A DNA stretch of 22,753 bases from Coxiellaceae bacterium UBA6002 (GCA_002429595.1 DJAM01000111.1:347-23099); one strand, 5' to 3'. Counted from the first letter of the stretch, positions 1-7,380 are shown. Notes: a model not told the origin generated them from the letters alone. Translations and numbers: made by a program.

Positions 1-42
1 CCGCCAGCGTTCAATCTGAGCCAGAATCAAACTCTTCAGTTT
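1..42 (-). rRNA. rrs: 16S ribosomal RNA, 5' end (partial, runs off window)
   Basis: On the minus strand the bases read AAACTGAAGAGTTTGATTCT and then the universal TGGCTCAGATTGAACGCTGG. This is the conserved 5' end of bacterial 16S rRNA (E. coli begins AAATTGAAGAGTTTGATC). The mature 5' end is placed at base 42 by that alignment. Only the first ~42 nt lie in the window; the rest of the operon is beyond the left edge. The ATTCTGG variant, instead of ATCCTGG or ATCATGG, is seen in some Legionellales, but this is too little sequence for firm taxonomy. Confidence 0.95.
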
Positions 43-230
43 AATCTGTAGTAGCTTTCGCTACAATTTCTAGCTCGATACAATATTACTGACTTCAAAA
101 AAATTTCTAGGTCAATTGCATCGATAACAATAATCTTAATTTCGTGATTACTACATCGTGCAAATGCCCACACAAATTGCTTATTTACTAGATTTTTAAA
201 GAGCTTTGTTTACTTGTCACTCAAGACAGG
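43..230 (-). promoter_or_regulatory. rRNA operon leader with boxA antiterminator
   Basis: This is the transcribed leader upstream of 16S, about 190 nt from the predicted start to the mature end. The minus strand carries a boxA-like AGCTCTTTAAAAATC (191-205), then the conserved block TGTGTGGGCATTTG (161-175), matching the E. coli rrn leader order boxA ... TGTGTGGGCAC. A short hairpin GTAGC-GAAA-GCTAC with a GNRA-type loop sits at 51-64, just before the mature 5' end. Nus-factor antitermination through boxA is established for rrn operons; its use here is inferred from the match. Confidence 0.8.
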
Positions 231-236
231 AAGGCA

Positions 237-264
237 ATTCTACCGACTGGGGTTATAAAGTCAA
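237..264 (-). promoter_or_regulatory. rRNA operon sigma-70 promoter
   Basis: On the minus strand, a -35 TTGACT (259-264) and a -10 TAGAAT (237-242) are separated by 16 bp, a spacing usual for rrn promoters. Directly upstream (265-285) is an A/T-rich stretch containing seven consecutive A residues, as expected of an UP element. Transcription would start near 230. Only one promoter is evident, not a P1/P2 pair. Confidence 0.75.
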
Positions 265-360
265 CACCTTTTTTTAAGTTATTTTACAGCCCGCAAAAAT
301 TGCTTGTTGTTGAAGTTGAATACTGTTTAAGTATAGTAGATATGTATAGAAATTGCCAGT

Positions 361-383
361 TTTGCATGAAATTTTCATGCAAA
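361..383. repeat. 11-1-11 palindrome between the OMP operon and rRNA promoter
   Basis: TTTGCATGAAA, one T, then TTTCATGCAAA form a perfect 11-bp inverted repeat about 97 bp upstream of the rRNA -35. Beside it, CTACTGAGA (384-392) can pair with TCTC (402-405) and AGTAG (415-419), with a bulge. Neither structure is followed by a U-tract on either strand, so this is not a classical terminator. It could be an operator or a structured 3' end for the OMP transcript. Apart from this, the rRNA promoter and the leader, I see nothing in the gene-free stretch 43-440. Confidence 0.55.
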
Positions 384-440
384 CTACTGAGACAAATAGG
401 ATCTCTATGTAAATAGTAGGATATATTTAGACGTTTTTCA

Positions 441-1427
441 TCAAAAGATAAAGCGTACGCCAAGTAAAACTTCATTTCGCGTAGGGCTTATTCTGTTTTC
501 GGCCTCTAAAGTGGCAAGGTTGGTGGTGACCACCGCATCAGGGTGCACGATAATATCAAAATCAATGGGCACATTAGCTTGTAGGGCGGTAGCATTCGGT
601 GTAAAGATCAACTTGCTGCCTGTGACGTGAATATAGTCTAAATTAAAACTGACATGTGGACTGACTGCAAAGGAAATCCCAGCGCCAAATCTAAAATCGA
701 CAGCACTATCACTTTGCAGATCTCCAAACTCATCATCATCGACTAGCAGCGCAACATCACCTATTAGAGGCAACGAGATGACCCCTGCATCGGGGAAACA
801 CAATCTTCGTTGCCAACTGTAATTACTGTATTCCGCCCCGATCCTGCCATAGATGGCCAGCCTGTTAGAAAATATAAAACCTGGCATGAAATCTAAAGCC
901 GCGTGATTATGAGCATTGATATCTAATCTAACTGTACAAGGCGTGATCGTGACAACCGTATCAGTCACAGCACTGATGAGATTAGTAAAACTTGGATCTT
1001 CGTAATAGAACGGCGCGGTTGTGGATTGGTAATAGTAAGCTAACTCGGCCGCTAAGAAGAAACCTCGGACCTGATATGAGTACCCGACTGAAGCATATTC
1101 AGTCATATAAGTGTTATCAAAACTATTGATGTTCTTACCAGCAACCAATGGCGTGATACCGGGTATATTCAGATTGTAATCGATGCTACCGAAACCAGCC
1201 CCAGTTCCTATATAGAAACCACTCCAGGTCCCTCGCACAATGCAGTTTTCAGTTGTAGCAAGGAAATTTTGAAAAGGTGCAACGCGATTACACTCTGAAG
1301 GAGTAGGAAGTTCGGAATTAATAATAACTTCACCGCACGGTAGACAAGGTGCATCAGCCAAAACTGGAGTAACCACAAAGGCAAGCGCTAGGGCAGTACT
1401 GTTGATTAGTTTTTTGTTCAAAGACAT
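441..1427 (-). CDS. Outer-membrane beta-barrel protein, cysteine-containing (paralogue A)
   Basis: Product of 328 aa with a signal peptide (KK at residues 5-6, hydrophobic 10-23, predicted cleavage after VLA at about residue 24). The rest has short alternating aromatic/polar strands such as WSGFYIGTGAGFG (68-80), and ends in phenylalanine (GVRFIF), the usual BAM recognition end of outer-membrane barrels. It is clearly paralogous to the upstream gene at 1446-2447. They share CLPCGEVI near the mature N-terminus, APFxNxxAT, TPCxxRxDI, QRRxCFP, HVSFNLxxIH, FTPN, and the end NEVxxGVRF. Cysteines are at 28, 31, 46, 62, 164 and 210. It lies 18 bp after the upstream paralogue, so they are probably co-transcribed. 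It resembles porin/OmpA-like surface proteins in general form; I cannot assign a named family or ligand. Confidence 0.85.
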   Translation of the reverse strand: MSLNKKLINSTALALAFVVTPVLADAPCLPCGEVIINSELPTPSECNRVAPFQNFLATTENCIVRGTWSGFYIGTGAGFGSIDYNLNIPGITPLVAGKNINSFDNTYMTEYASVGYSYQVRGFFLAAELAYYYQSTTAPFYYEDPSFTNLISAVTDTVVTITPCTVRLDINAHNHAALDFMPGFIFSNRLAIYGRIGAEYSNYSWQRRLCFPDAGVISLPLIGDVALLVDDDEFGDLQSDSAVDFRFGAGISFAVSPHVSFNLDYIHVTGSKLIFTPNATALQANVPIDFDIIVHPDAVVTTNLATLEAENRISPTRNEVLLGVRFIF

Positions 1428-1445
1428 GTCCTCTTCGCCCCTCTC

Positions 1446-2447
1446 TTATAATGTAAATCTGACACCAAAGATCACTTCATTTCGTTGCGGCTCAATAGTG
1501 ATCTTACCTGCAAGATTGCCCAGAACAGGAAATGTATCAATTTCAGGATTGAGGACCACAGGATCGGGCACGATGACTGGAGCATTCGCTATAATCGAGG
1601 CCACATTAGGCGTAAAGCTTTGCTTATTAACAAAAGTGTGAATGAAGTTTAAATGGAAACTAACATGGCGTGTAGCTGCAACACCAAATCCCGCCCCTAA
1701 TCTATAACCAGCGATACTTCTTTTTGCTGGCGCAAAAATAAAATCAGTGTCATGAATTGTGACATCAAATCCTGCATCCTCGACAACAAGAACGCTAGGA
1801 AAACAAACTCGCCTTTGAAGTTGATATTTGGATTGCTCAATACCAAAACGCAAATATGCAGTAAATTGTTTATATGCAACACCAGGCAAGAGATCGGCAT
1901 ACGCTGAACCGTGCGAGGTAATATCGTAGCGAGCTTTGCAAGGGGTCACAAAAACTAAACGATCATCAAAAATTTCATCCGGATCTATCAAAACTGTCAG
2001 AAGAGAATCTGTTAAAGGAAAATAACTTACGGGATTACTTCTAGATCGGTAGTCATAACCAACTTCTACCCCTAAAGCGAAGTAATTGATAACAAGATTA
2101 AAACCTAAGTTGGCATTACCTACTAAGTAACTACGACTCTGCTCATCCAATCCGAAGGGAGATGAATTTTGGATTTTCAAATGGTAGTTTGTCACTCCAA
2201 GCCCCCAACCAACTCCTCCATAAAAACCACCAAAATAATTATTGGGATTTCGACAGCAAGAAGAGGTTGCCATGTAATTAGTAAAGGGGGCCACAGGTGC
2301 TTCGTACGATACGCCAGGATTATTGGTAATGACTTCACCGCAAGGTAAGCAGCTGTCAGCGCCGCAGGATTGGGCATAACTTGGAGCAGAAAAGAGGGTC
2401 GTTAACAGGGCGATTGCGACGAACGTGTCCTTCATTATCCTTTTCAT
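1446..2447 (-). CDS. Outer-membrane beta-barrel protein, cysteine-containing (paralogue B)
   Basis: Product of 333 aa with a clear signal peptide (KR near the start, hydrophobic 9-20, cleavage expected after SYA at about residue 25). A mature domain rich in beta strands follows, ending NEVIFGVRFTL. Cysteines are at 28, 33, 36, 64, 65, 170 and 215; those at 33/36, 64 or 65, 170 and 215 line up with cysteines in the downstream paralogue. It is the first gene of a two-gene unit, with its own promoter 36 bp upstream. An alternative start at 2435 (MKDTF...) is possible, since AGG lies just before that ATG, and it would still leave a usable signal peptide. Several cysteines in a barrel are unusual for classical porins and suggest periplasmic disulfide formation. 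The function is not recognised. Confidence 0.85.
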   Translation of the reverse strand: MKRIMKDTFVAIALLTTLFSAPSYAQSCGADSCLPCGEVITNNPGVSYEAPVAPFTNYMATSSCCRNPNNYFGGFYGGVGWGLGVTNYHLKIQNSSPFGLDEQSRSYLVGNANLGFNLVINYFALGVEVGYDYRSRSNPVSYFPLTDSLLTVLIDPDEIFDDRLVFVTPCKARYDITSHGSAYADLLPGVAYKQFTAYLRFGIEQSKYQLQRRVCFPSVLVVEDAGFDVTIHDTDFIFAPAKRSIAGYRLGAGFGVAATRHVSFHLNFIHTFVNKQSFTPNVASIIANAPVIVPDPVVLNPEIDTFPVLGNLAGKITIEPQRNEVIFGVRFTL

Positions 2448-2483
2448 TAGGAGTCATTCCCTTGTGACAGCAAAAGTGTGGCT

Positions 2484-2512
2484 ACTATAATCTTTCGCTA
2501 ATTTGATAGCAA
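2484..2512 (-). promoter_or_regulatory. Promoter of the OMP gene pair
   Basis: On the minus strand, -35 TTGCTA (2507-2512) and -10 TATAGT (2484-2489) are separated by 17 bp, in the 87-bp gap between the tyrS stop and the first OMP gene. Transcription would start near 2477, giving a leader of about 30 nt. The pair can therefore be transcribed independently of tyrS. Confidence 0.6.
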
Positions 2513-2534
2513 TATCGATACGAAGTTGAAAAGA

Positions 2535-3734
2535 CTATTTCAATAGAATCTTCGCAAACTTTCTTTTGCCGACCTGGTAGACGTGGCTCGTACCAGCTTT
2601 GATTATAAGTTGGGGATCGCTGATGCGTTCGCCGTCAATCTTCACACCACCTTGGTTGGTAGCTCTGATTCCTTCGGAGGTAGTTGTTACTAAATTGGCT
2701 TGCTTCAAAATATAAGCGATCTTAAGTTCGCCTTCAGGGGCTTCGATTACAATTTCTTCTAGATCTTGTGGGATTTCATTGCGCTGAAAGCGAGCATTGA
2801 AATCTTGGTGCGCTTGTTGTGCAGCTTCTGCGCTGTGAAAACGCTCTACTAATTCTTCGGCTAACAAGATTTTGATTTCTTTGGGATTTCTGCCTGCAGC
2901 AACTTCTTGATGCCAATGATTAATTTCTGAGCTTGGGCGAAAACTTAGTAACTCAAGATAGCGCCACATCAAATTATCCGAAATTGACATGACTTTGCCG
3001 AAAATTTCAGTGGGTGCTTCATCGATTCCAATATAATTGCCGAGTGATTTCGACATTTTTTGAACACCATCTAGGCCTTCTAGCAAAGGTAAGGTCATCA
3101 CAATTTGTGAGGGTTGGCCGTATATTTTCTGGAGCTCTCTTCCCATTAAGAGATTAAACTTTTGATCGGTTCCGCCTAACTCCACATCAGCTTTCATGAC
3201 GACGGAATCATATCCTTGTAGTAATGGATACAAAAATTCGTGGATAGCGATGGGTTGCCCTGCTGCATATCTTTTTTGGAAGTCATCTCGCTCTAACATT
3301 CGCGCCACAGTATGCGTTGCAGCAAGTTTGATCAAATCTGCAGAAGTTAATTCATTCATCCAAGTGGAATTAAAAACGATCTTTGTTTTTTCAGGATCTA
3401 GGATCTTAAAAATTTGTCGTTGATACGTTTGGGAATTTGCAACCACTTGTTCTTGGGTCAATGGCGGCCGAGTCGCGCTTTTTCCAGTCGGGTCACCGAT
3501 CATGCCAGTAAAATCACCAATTAGAAAAAGTACCTCGTGGCCAAGATCTTGAAATTGTCGAAGTTTGTTAATCAGAACGGTATGACCAAGGTGCAAATCC
3601 GGAGCAGTTGGGTCAAAACCTGCCTTGACTCTTAAGGGTCGATCTAATTTTAGACGCTCTTCAAATTCGCTCTCAATCAGCGTTTCTACGACACCCCTTT
3701 TAAGCAGTTCTAGGGCTTCAAGTTCAGTGACCAT
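2535..3734 (-). CDS. tyrS: Tyrosyl-tRNA synthetase
   Basis: Class I aminoacyl-tRNA synthetase that charges tRNA-Tyr in the cytoplasm. From the chosen start the protein is 399 aa. The HIGH-type motif HLGH lies at residues 48-51 (in APDLHLGHTVL), the KMSKS loop at 226-230, and a C-terminal S4-like RNA-binding domain at roughly 335-399 (GGVKIDGERISDP). Spacing and length fit the TyrS type common in Pseudomonas and Legionella relatives, not the longer E. coli form. An upstream in-frame ATG exists at 3749, but it has no Shine-Dalgarno, whereas the ATG at 3734 has GGAG six bases upstream and its N-terminus (ELEALELLKRG) fits the family start. It is divergent from mepM, a conserved neighbour in gammaproteobacteria. 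Confidence 0.96.
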   Translation of the reverse strand: MVTELEALELLKRGVVETLIESEFEERLKLDRPLRVKAGFDPTAPDLHLGHTVLINKLRQFQDLGHEVLFLIGDFTGMIGDPTGKSATRPPLTQEQVVANSQTYQRQIFKILDPEKTKIVFNSTWMNELTSADLIKLAATHTVARMLERDDFQKRYAAGQPIAIHEFLYPLLQGYDSVVMKADVELGGTDQKFNLLMGRELQKIYGQPSQIVMTLPLLEGLDGVQKMSKSLGNYIGIDEAPTEIFGKVMSISDNLMWRYLELLSFRPSSEINHWHQEVAAGRNPKEIKILLAEELVERFHSAEAAQQAHQDFNARFQRNEIPQDLEEIVIEAPEGELKIAYILKQANLVTTTSEGIRATNQGGVKIDGERISDPQLIIKAGTSHVYQVGKRKFAKILLK

Positions 3735-3774
3735 TGCATTCTCCGGCATTAACTTATATCATTTAGGCACTCGA

Positions 3775-3803
3775 ATAATAGTTAATAATCTTGCGCATAG
3801 CAA
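3775..3803 (-). promoter_or_regulatory. tyrS promoter
   Basis: On the minus strand, -35 TTGCTA (3798-3803), 17 bp, -10 TATTAT (3775-3780), with transcription expected near 3768 and a leader of about 33 nt to the start at 3734. The opposite-facing mepM promoter must lie in the same 142-bp gap, but I see only a weak candidate (TATAAA just before its start region). No T-box-like leader is visible; the leader is too short for one. Confidence 0.55.
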
Positions 3804-3876
3804 AAAAGTTTTACTAATCAATAATCTCGTAGCTCAGATCACCTGCCTGGAATAAAAAAAATATAAATGGACCTAG

Positions 3877-5316
3877 ATGAAGATTTATTATTATAAACAG
3901 CAAAGAAACACCTTTGCGCTATTTGAAAAAAGAACTGCTAGAACGAAACGATGGCAACTAATTGCGGGCTGCATGTTTCTCGTTTTGGCCGTTGTGTTTT
4001 TTATTCTTAAGCTAAATCACTCAACTCCGAAGCTTGCAACTAATCTTTCGCAAGCACCGACCCCAGCTTCTACCGAAACATCATTTCAAAATGTCTCACT
4101 AGAAGAAGAAGCCCAAGCAACCACCTTAAATATCCAAAACAATATTCAGCAAAATTCCCAGATATTTGAAGATAGCGCCAAAACGACGGTGGAACCTCAG
4201 CCTTTGACTTTAAAAGTAGGTAGTAAAGTCATTGCTGTGACTGTGAAGGCAAAGGATAACCTAGGTAAAATTTGCTCCAGAGTAGGGATTACCAAAAAAG
4301 AAGTGGCCGCAATTATCAAAGCAGGTGGCACCAATGATACGCTTAAACATCTAAAACCTGGTCAGAAAATGACCTTGACACTTAATGAAGATAAAAAATT
4401 CCAACAACTTAGCTATGTGGTCGATCCAACCAGTACTTTAACCGTTAATAAAATAAATGACGCATTTAAGTATGCATTAAAAACAGTTCCGTTAGAATCC
4501 AAGCAAGGTTTTGCAAAATTTGTGGTATTAGGGACTGTCAGTGGCTCAGCAAAAAAAGCTGGCCTAGATGCTAAGCGACTTTCTCAGCTCGCTGCGATCT
4601 TCAAAAATAGTGTTGATTTTGGTAGTGGCAATCATACAGGTGATGCAGTTAGTGTTCTGTACCAAAGCTATTACTTAAATGGCAAAAAGATTAAAGATGG
4701 CGAAATTATCGCAGCGGAATACAAAACACCAACCAATACTTATCAAGCCGTGCGCTTTACTGATCCCAATGGCAATAGCGGCTACTATTCACCAGATGGC
4801 ACTAGTATGCAGAAGCGCTTTTTGCCTGCGCCATTGAAGTTCACTCGAATTAGTAGTCTTTTCAATCCAAAACGATGGCATCCTGTACTCCACCGATTTA
4901 GACATCATGAGGGTGTGGATTATGCTGCGCCCTATGGAACCCCGGTTAAATCAGTTGCTAGCGGCACAATTGCAATCTTGGGCACCAAAGGTGGCTATGG
5001 TAATACCATCATGATTAAACACGATTCAAATTACAGTACGTTGTATGGCCATTTATCAAAATATGCTGCCAACTTAAAAGTCGGCAGCCATGTTAAACAG
5101 GGCGAGCTTATTGGATATGTCGGTAGTTCCGGCTTGGCGACAGGTCCCCATCTACATTTTGAATTCAGAATTAATGGCGTACATCGCAATCCTTTAACGG
5201 TTGCATTGCCTAATGGCAAGTCAATTGCTCATGCCTGCCGCAGCAAATTCCACAATGAAGTTAAAAAGCTACTCGCTAAATTGGATGCTCACAAAAAACC
5301 TGTTACTGTAGACTAA
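3877..5316 (+). CDS. mepM: Murein DD-endopeptidase, MepM-like (OapA/LysM-like plus M23)
   Basis: Inner-membrane-anchored periplasmic zinc peptidase of 479 aa that cleaves cross-links in peptidoglycan during growth. A short cytoplasmic N-terminus is followed by one membrane segment (about 27-45), a low-complexity linker, an OapA/LysM-like binding region (about 110-170), a middle domain, and a C-terminal M23 (lysostaphin-type) domain. Zinc and catalytic residues are visible as H344/D348 in HHEGVD, H392 in LYGHL, and H425/H427 in GPHLHFEF. Length and order match E. coli MepM (YebA) and its homologues, which sit next to tyrS and anmK in many gammaproteobacteria. A 73-bp palindromic repeat starts 3 bp after the stop and may end the transcript. 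The ribosome binding site (GGA about 8 bases before ATG) is weak. Confidence 0.93.
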   Translation: MKIYYYKQQRNTFALFEKRTARTKRWQLIAGCMFLVLAVVFFILKLNHSTPKLATNLSQAPTPASTETSFQNVSLEEEAQATTLNIQNNIQQNSQIFEDSAKTTVEPQPLTLKVGSKVIAVTVKAKDNLGKICSRVGITKKEVAAIIKAGGTNDTLKHLKPGQKMTLTLNEDKKFQQLSYVVDPTSTLTVNKINDAFKYALKTVPLESKQGFAKFVVLGTVSGSAKKAGLDAKRLSQLAAIFKNSVDFGSGNHTGDAVSVLYQSYYLNGKKIKDGEIIAAEYKTPTNTYQAVRFTDPNGNSGYYSPDGTSMQKRFLPAPLKFTRISSLFNPKRWHPVLHRFRHHEGVDYAAPYGTPVKSVASGTIAILGTKGGYGNTIMIKHDSNYSTLYGHLSKYAANLKVGSHVKQGELIGYVGSSGLATGPHLHFEFRINGVHRNPLTVALPNGKSIAHACRSKFHNEVKKLLAKLDAHKKPVTVD

Positions 5317-5319
5317 GCT

Positions 5320-5392
5320 GTCATTCTCGCGCAGGCGGGAATCCATGCTTAAAGTCGCACCTACAATAGATTCCCGCCTGCGCGGGAATGAC
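5320..5392. repeat. 73-bp palindromic repeat element, copy 1
   Basis: Inverted arms 5320-5343 and 5369-5392 (24 bp, one mismatch: TCATTCTCGCG on the left against TCATTCCCGCG in the right arm's complement) enclose a 25-base middle. Each arm is itself a small palindrome of the form ATTCCC-N8-GGGAAT. This pattern is the one described for Neisseria dRS3 and is widespread in REP-type repeats. Same size and similar middle as the copies at 18471 and 22694. It lies 3 bp after mepM and 15 bp before anmK, so it may act as an mRNA-stabilising or terminating stem, but it has no U-tract. Confidence 0.9.
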
Positions 5393-5407
5393 TAATGAGA
5401 AATAACT

Positions 5408-6514
5408 ATGTCACAGCTTTATATTGGGTTGATGTCCGGCACTAGTATGGATGCCATTGATGCTGCCTTGGTCGAACTCACCGACAAAAGTTTTAGGCTT
5501 CTCGCCACTCATCGAGCAACTTACCCTGCTGGAGTCAGAAGTGCTTTACAAGCGCTTAGCGTTTCAGGAAATGATGAAATTAATCGCTGTGGCCAGCTGG
5601 ATCGTCAAGTGGGTTTGTTGTTTGCGAATGTTTGTACGGAATTGCTAGGCAAAACGGGTTATAGCTCTAAAGACATTCGCGCTATTGGTAGTCATGGTCA
5701 AACCATTCGTCATGCACCAGAACTGCAACATTCTTTTACGCTTCAAATTGGCGATCCAAATGTAATCGCCGAGATAACAGGTATCACAACTATTGCTGAT
5801 TTTAGACGCCGGGATATGGTGAGAGGCGGCCAAGGAGCGCCGTTAACACCTGCTTTTCATCAGTTTGCTTTTCGTAACGAGACTCAGGATTCTATGATCG
5901 TCAATATTGGAGGTATTTCTAACCTTACTTTTCTGCCAGCCGATCAAACCCGAGACATTATGGGATTTGATTGTGGGCCTGGAAATACCTTATTAGACAA
6001 TTGGATTCTGGAGTGTTTGGGCCAGCCTTATGATAAAGACGGTCGATGGGCGAGCGAGGGACAAATAATAGATTCTTTGCTGGCATCTCTCCTTGCGGAT
6101 CCTTATTTTGCACAACGCCCACCCAAAAGCACTGGCTTTGAGTATTTCAATCTAAATTGGGTCAAACAGCGGTTAAATGGAACCCAGGTTAAGCCCCAAG
6201 ATTTGCAAGCTACCTTGAGCGAACTCACAGCGAGCACCATTATTAATGGCATCAACCAAGTCACTAAAGAGGCTACTCAGATTTATCTTTGTGGCGGTGG
6301 CGTTTATAACACAGATCTAGTTCATCGAATTGATCGCCTAAAGGGCCATCATCAAGTCACAACCACTGCCGAAATAGGGTTAGATCCTGAATGGGTGGAG
6401 GCTGTGGCATTTGCTTGGTTGGCGATGCAAACTCTCGAGGGGTTACCAGGCAGTTTACCTAGCGTTACCGGCGCAAAAAAAGCAGGGATATTGGGAGGTG
6501 TTTACTTAGGCTGA
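5408..6514 (+). CDS. anmK: Anhydro-N-acetylmuramic acid kinase
   Basis: Cytoplasmic kinase of 368 aa that hydrolyses and phosphorylates 1,6-anhydro-MurNAc to MurNAc-6-phosphate, feeding recycled cell wall sugar back to metabolism. The family signature GLMSGTSMDAID is at residues 7-18. Other visible motifs are GSHGQTIRH (ATP/sugar site), ADFRRRDMVRGGQGAPLTPAFH, NIGGISNLT, FDCGPGNTLLD and the C-terminal CGGGVYN. Full family length. It follows mepM (a peptidoglycan hydrolase) in the same direction with a repeat element between. Its last 9 bases overlap the end of convergent erpA. Confidence 0.96.
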   Translation: MSQLYIGLMSGTSMDAIDAALVELTDKSFRLLATHRATYPAGVRSALQALSVSGNDEINRCGQLDRQVGLLFANVCTELLGKTGYSSKDIRAIGSHGQTIRHAPELQHSFTLQIGDPNVIAEITGITTIADFRRRDMVRGGQGAPLTPAFHQFAFRNETQDSMIVNIGGISNLTFLPADQTRDIMGFDCGPGNTLLDNWILECLGQPYDKDGRWASEGQIIDSLLASLLADPYFAQRPPKSTGFEYFNLNWVKQRLNGTQVKPQDLQATLSELTASTIINGINQVTKEATQIYLCGGGVYNTDLVHRIDRLKGHHQVTTTAEIGLDPEWVEAVAFAWLAMQTLEGLPGSLPSVTGAKKAGILGGVYLG

Positions 6515-6862
6515 AAATGAAGAGCCACAACCACAGGTAGTCTGGGCATTGGGGTTTCGAATCACAAAACAAGCGCCTTCAAGATCGTCTTTATAGTCGA
6601 TTTCAGCACCTTGTAAGTAGGGATAGCTTAAGGGATCTATTAATAGCTGAACTTGAACGTCATCTTCTAACTGCTTTTCGATGACGGTATCATCGGTGTT
6701 GACCACGTCCTCGAAGGTAAAACCATACTGAAAACCAGAACAACCACCACCTTGAATAAAAACACGCAACTTAAGCTCAGGGTTGCCCTCAGCTTTAATT
6801 AACTCGTATACTTTTGAAGCTGCTTTTTGAGTAAATATTAATGGTTGAACTTGTGTAGACAT
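6506..6862 (-). CDS. erpA: Iron-sulfur cluster insertion protein ErpA
   Basis: A-type carrier that delivers Fe-S clusters to apo-proteins such as IspG/IspH and respiratory enzymes. The 118-aa product has the invariant cysteines C41 (GGGCSGFQYG), C110 and C112 (TTCGCGSS), and the typical SxxYLxGAEIDY-like stretch. A longer frame reaches an ATG at 6919, but that extension (six isoleucine codons) comes from the Fur-box DNA and would begin upstream of the predicted transcription start. The ATG at 6862 has AAGG five bases upstream and gives the normal family N-terminus. It is divergent from hemJ, with a strong promoter whose -10 lies inside a Fur-box palindrome. E. coli erpA is instead known for IscR control. 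Confidence 0.95.
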   Translation of the reverse strand: MSTQVQPLIFTQKAASKVYELIKAEGNPELKLRVFIQGGGCSGFQYGFTFEDVVNTDDTVIEKQLEDDVQVQLLIDPLSYPYLQGAEIDYKDDLEGACFVIRNPNAQTTCGCGSSFSA

Positions 6863-6901
6863 ATTTACCTTACAGTATTTAATAATGGAAGTTCGTTTTT
6901 T

Positions 6902-6920
6902 AATGATAATTATTATCATT
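6902..6920. promoter_or_regulatory. Fur box, perfect 9-1-9 palindrome
   Basis: The 19 bases AATGATAATTATTATCATT are a perfect inverted repeat around T6911 and contain the exact 7-1-7 Fur core TGATAAT-N-ATTATCA. It lies between divergent erpA and hemJ and overlaps the erpA -10 hexamer, so iron-loaded Fur would block erpA transcription. An effect on hemJ (start 6958) is plausible from position, but no clear hemJ promoter is seen. Confidence 0.8.
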
Positions 6921-6940
6921 TAGAAACGGTTTTGAGTCAA
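6912..6940 (-). promoter_or_regulatory. erpA promoter
   Basis: On the minus strand, -35 TTGACT (6935-6940), 17 bp, -10 GATAAT (6912-6917), close to consensus. Transcription would start around 6905, giving a leader of ~43 nt to the ATG at 6862. The -10 lies wholly within the Fur palindrome. This also argues against translation from the upstream ATG at 6919. Confidence 0.75.
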
Positions 6941-6957
6941 GATCTAGGTGTAAATCT

Positions 6958-7380
6958 ATGCTCTGGTATAAAGCATTTCATATCATTTTTGTCGTGACTT
7001 GGTTCAGCGGCCTGTTTTATCTACCGCGTCTGTTCGTCTACCACATTACTACCACCGATGAAGCTGGCATCGCTAGGTTCAAAGTTATGGAAAGGAAGCT
7101 CTACTACGCCATTATCATGCCGAGTGGGATACTAGCCACCCTGTTTGGAGTGCTAATACTTAGCTATAACTTTTCGGGGTATTTCCAGGCTAAATGGCTG
7201 CACTGGAAGTTGGCTTTCGTTGGTCTGCTTTGGATTTATCATTTGATCTGTGGCAAATATCTCAAAGATTTCAAATTTGACCGAAACCAGCACTCGGAGC
7301 GCTTTTTCCGAATCTTCAACGAAATACCAGCTGTTTTGTTGATTGTGATTGTGATTTTGGTGGTAGTGAAACCTTTTTAG
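6958..7380 (+). CDS. hemJ: Protoporphyrinogen IX oxidase HemJ
   Basis: Integral membrane protein of 140 aa, the UPF0093/HemJ family, catalysing oxidation of protoporphyrinogen IX to protoporphyrin IX, the penultimate step of heme synthesis. It begins with the family pattern WYKAFHIIFVVTWFSGLFYLPRLFVYH (residues 3-29), including H8 and R24. Four hydrophobic segments follow (about 5-25, 50-70, 80-100, 122-138), with K84 in the third. An AGGTG ribosome site sits about 8 bases before ATG. It is divergent from erpA and its last 4 bases overlap the convergent rubredoxin gene. Heme gene hemL lies downstream on the same strand. HemJ replaces HemG/HemY in many proteobacteria. Confidence 0.93.
   Translation: MLWYKAFHIIFVVTWFSGLFYLPRLFVYHITTTDEAGIARFKVMERKLYYAIIMPSGILATLFGVLILSYNFSGYFQAKWLHWKLAFVGLLWIYHLICGKYLKDFKFDRNQHSERFFRIFNEIPAVLLIVIVILVVVKPF

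Noticed and set aside
284..475. A 63-codon minus-strand frame over the rRNA upstream region and the end of the OMP gene
   Set aside because: It has no ribosome site or protein-like composition, overlaps the real OMP gene, and covers the rRNA UP-element side and the palindrome.
6863..6919. N-terminal extension of ErpA to the ATG at 6919
   Set aside because: The extension translates the Fur box, would start upstream of the predicted transcription start, and the ATG at 6862 has a good ribosome site and the family N-terminus.
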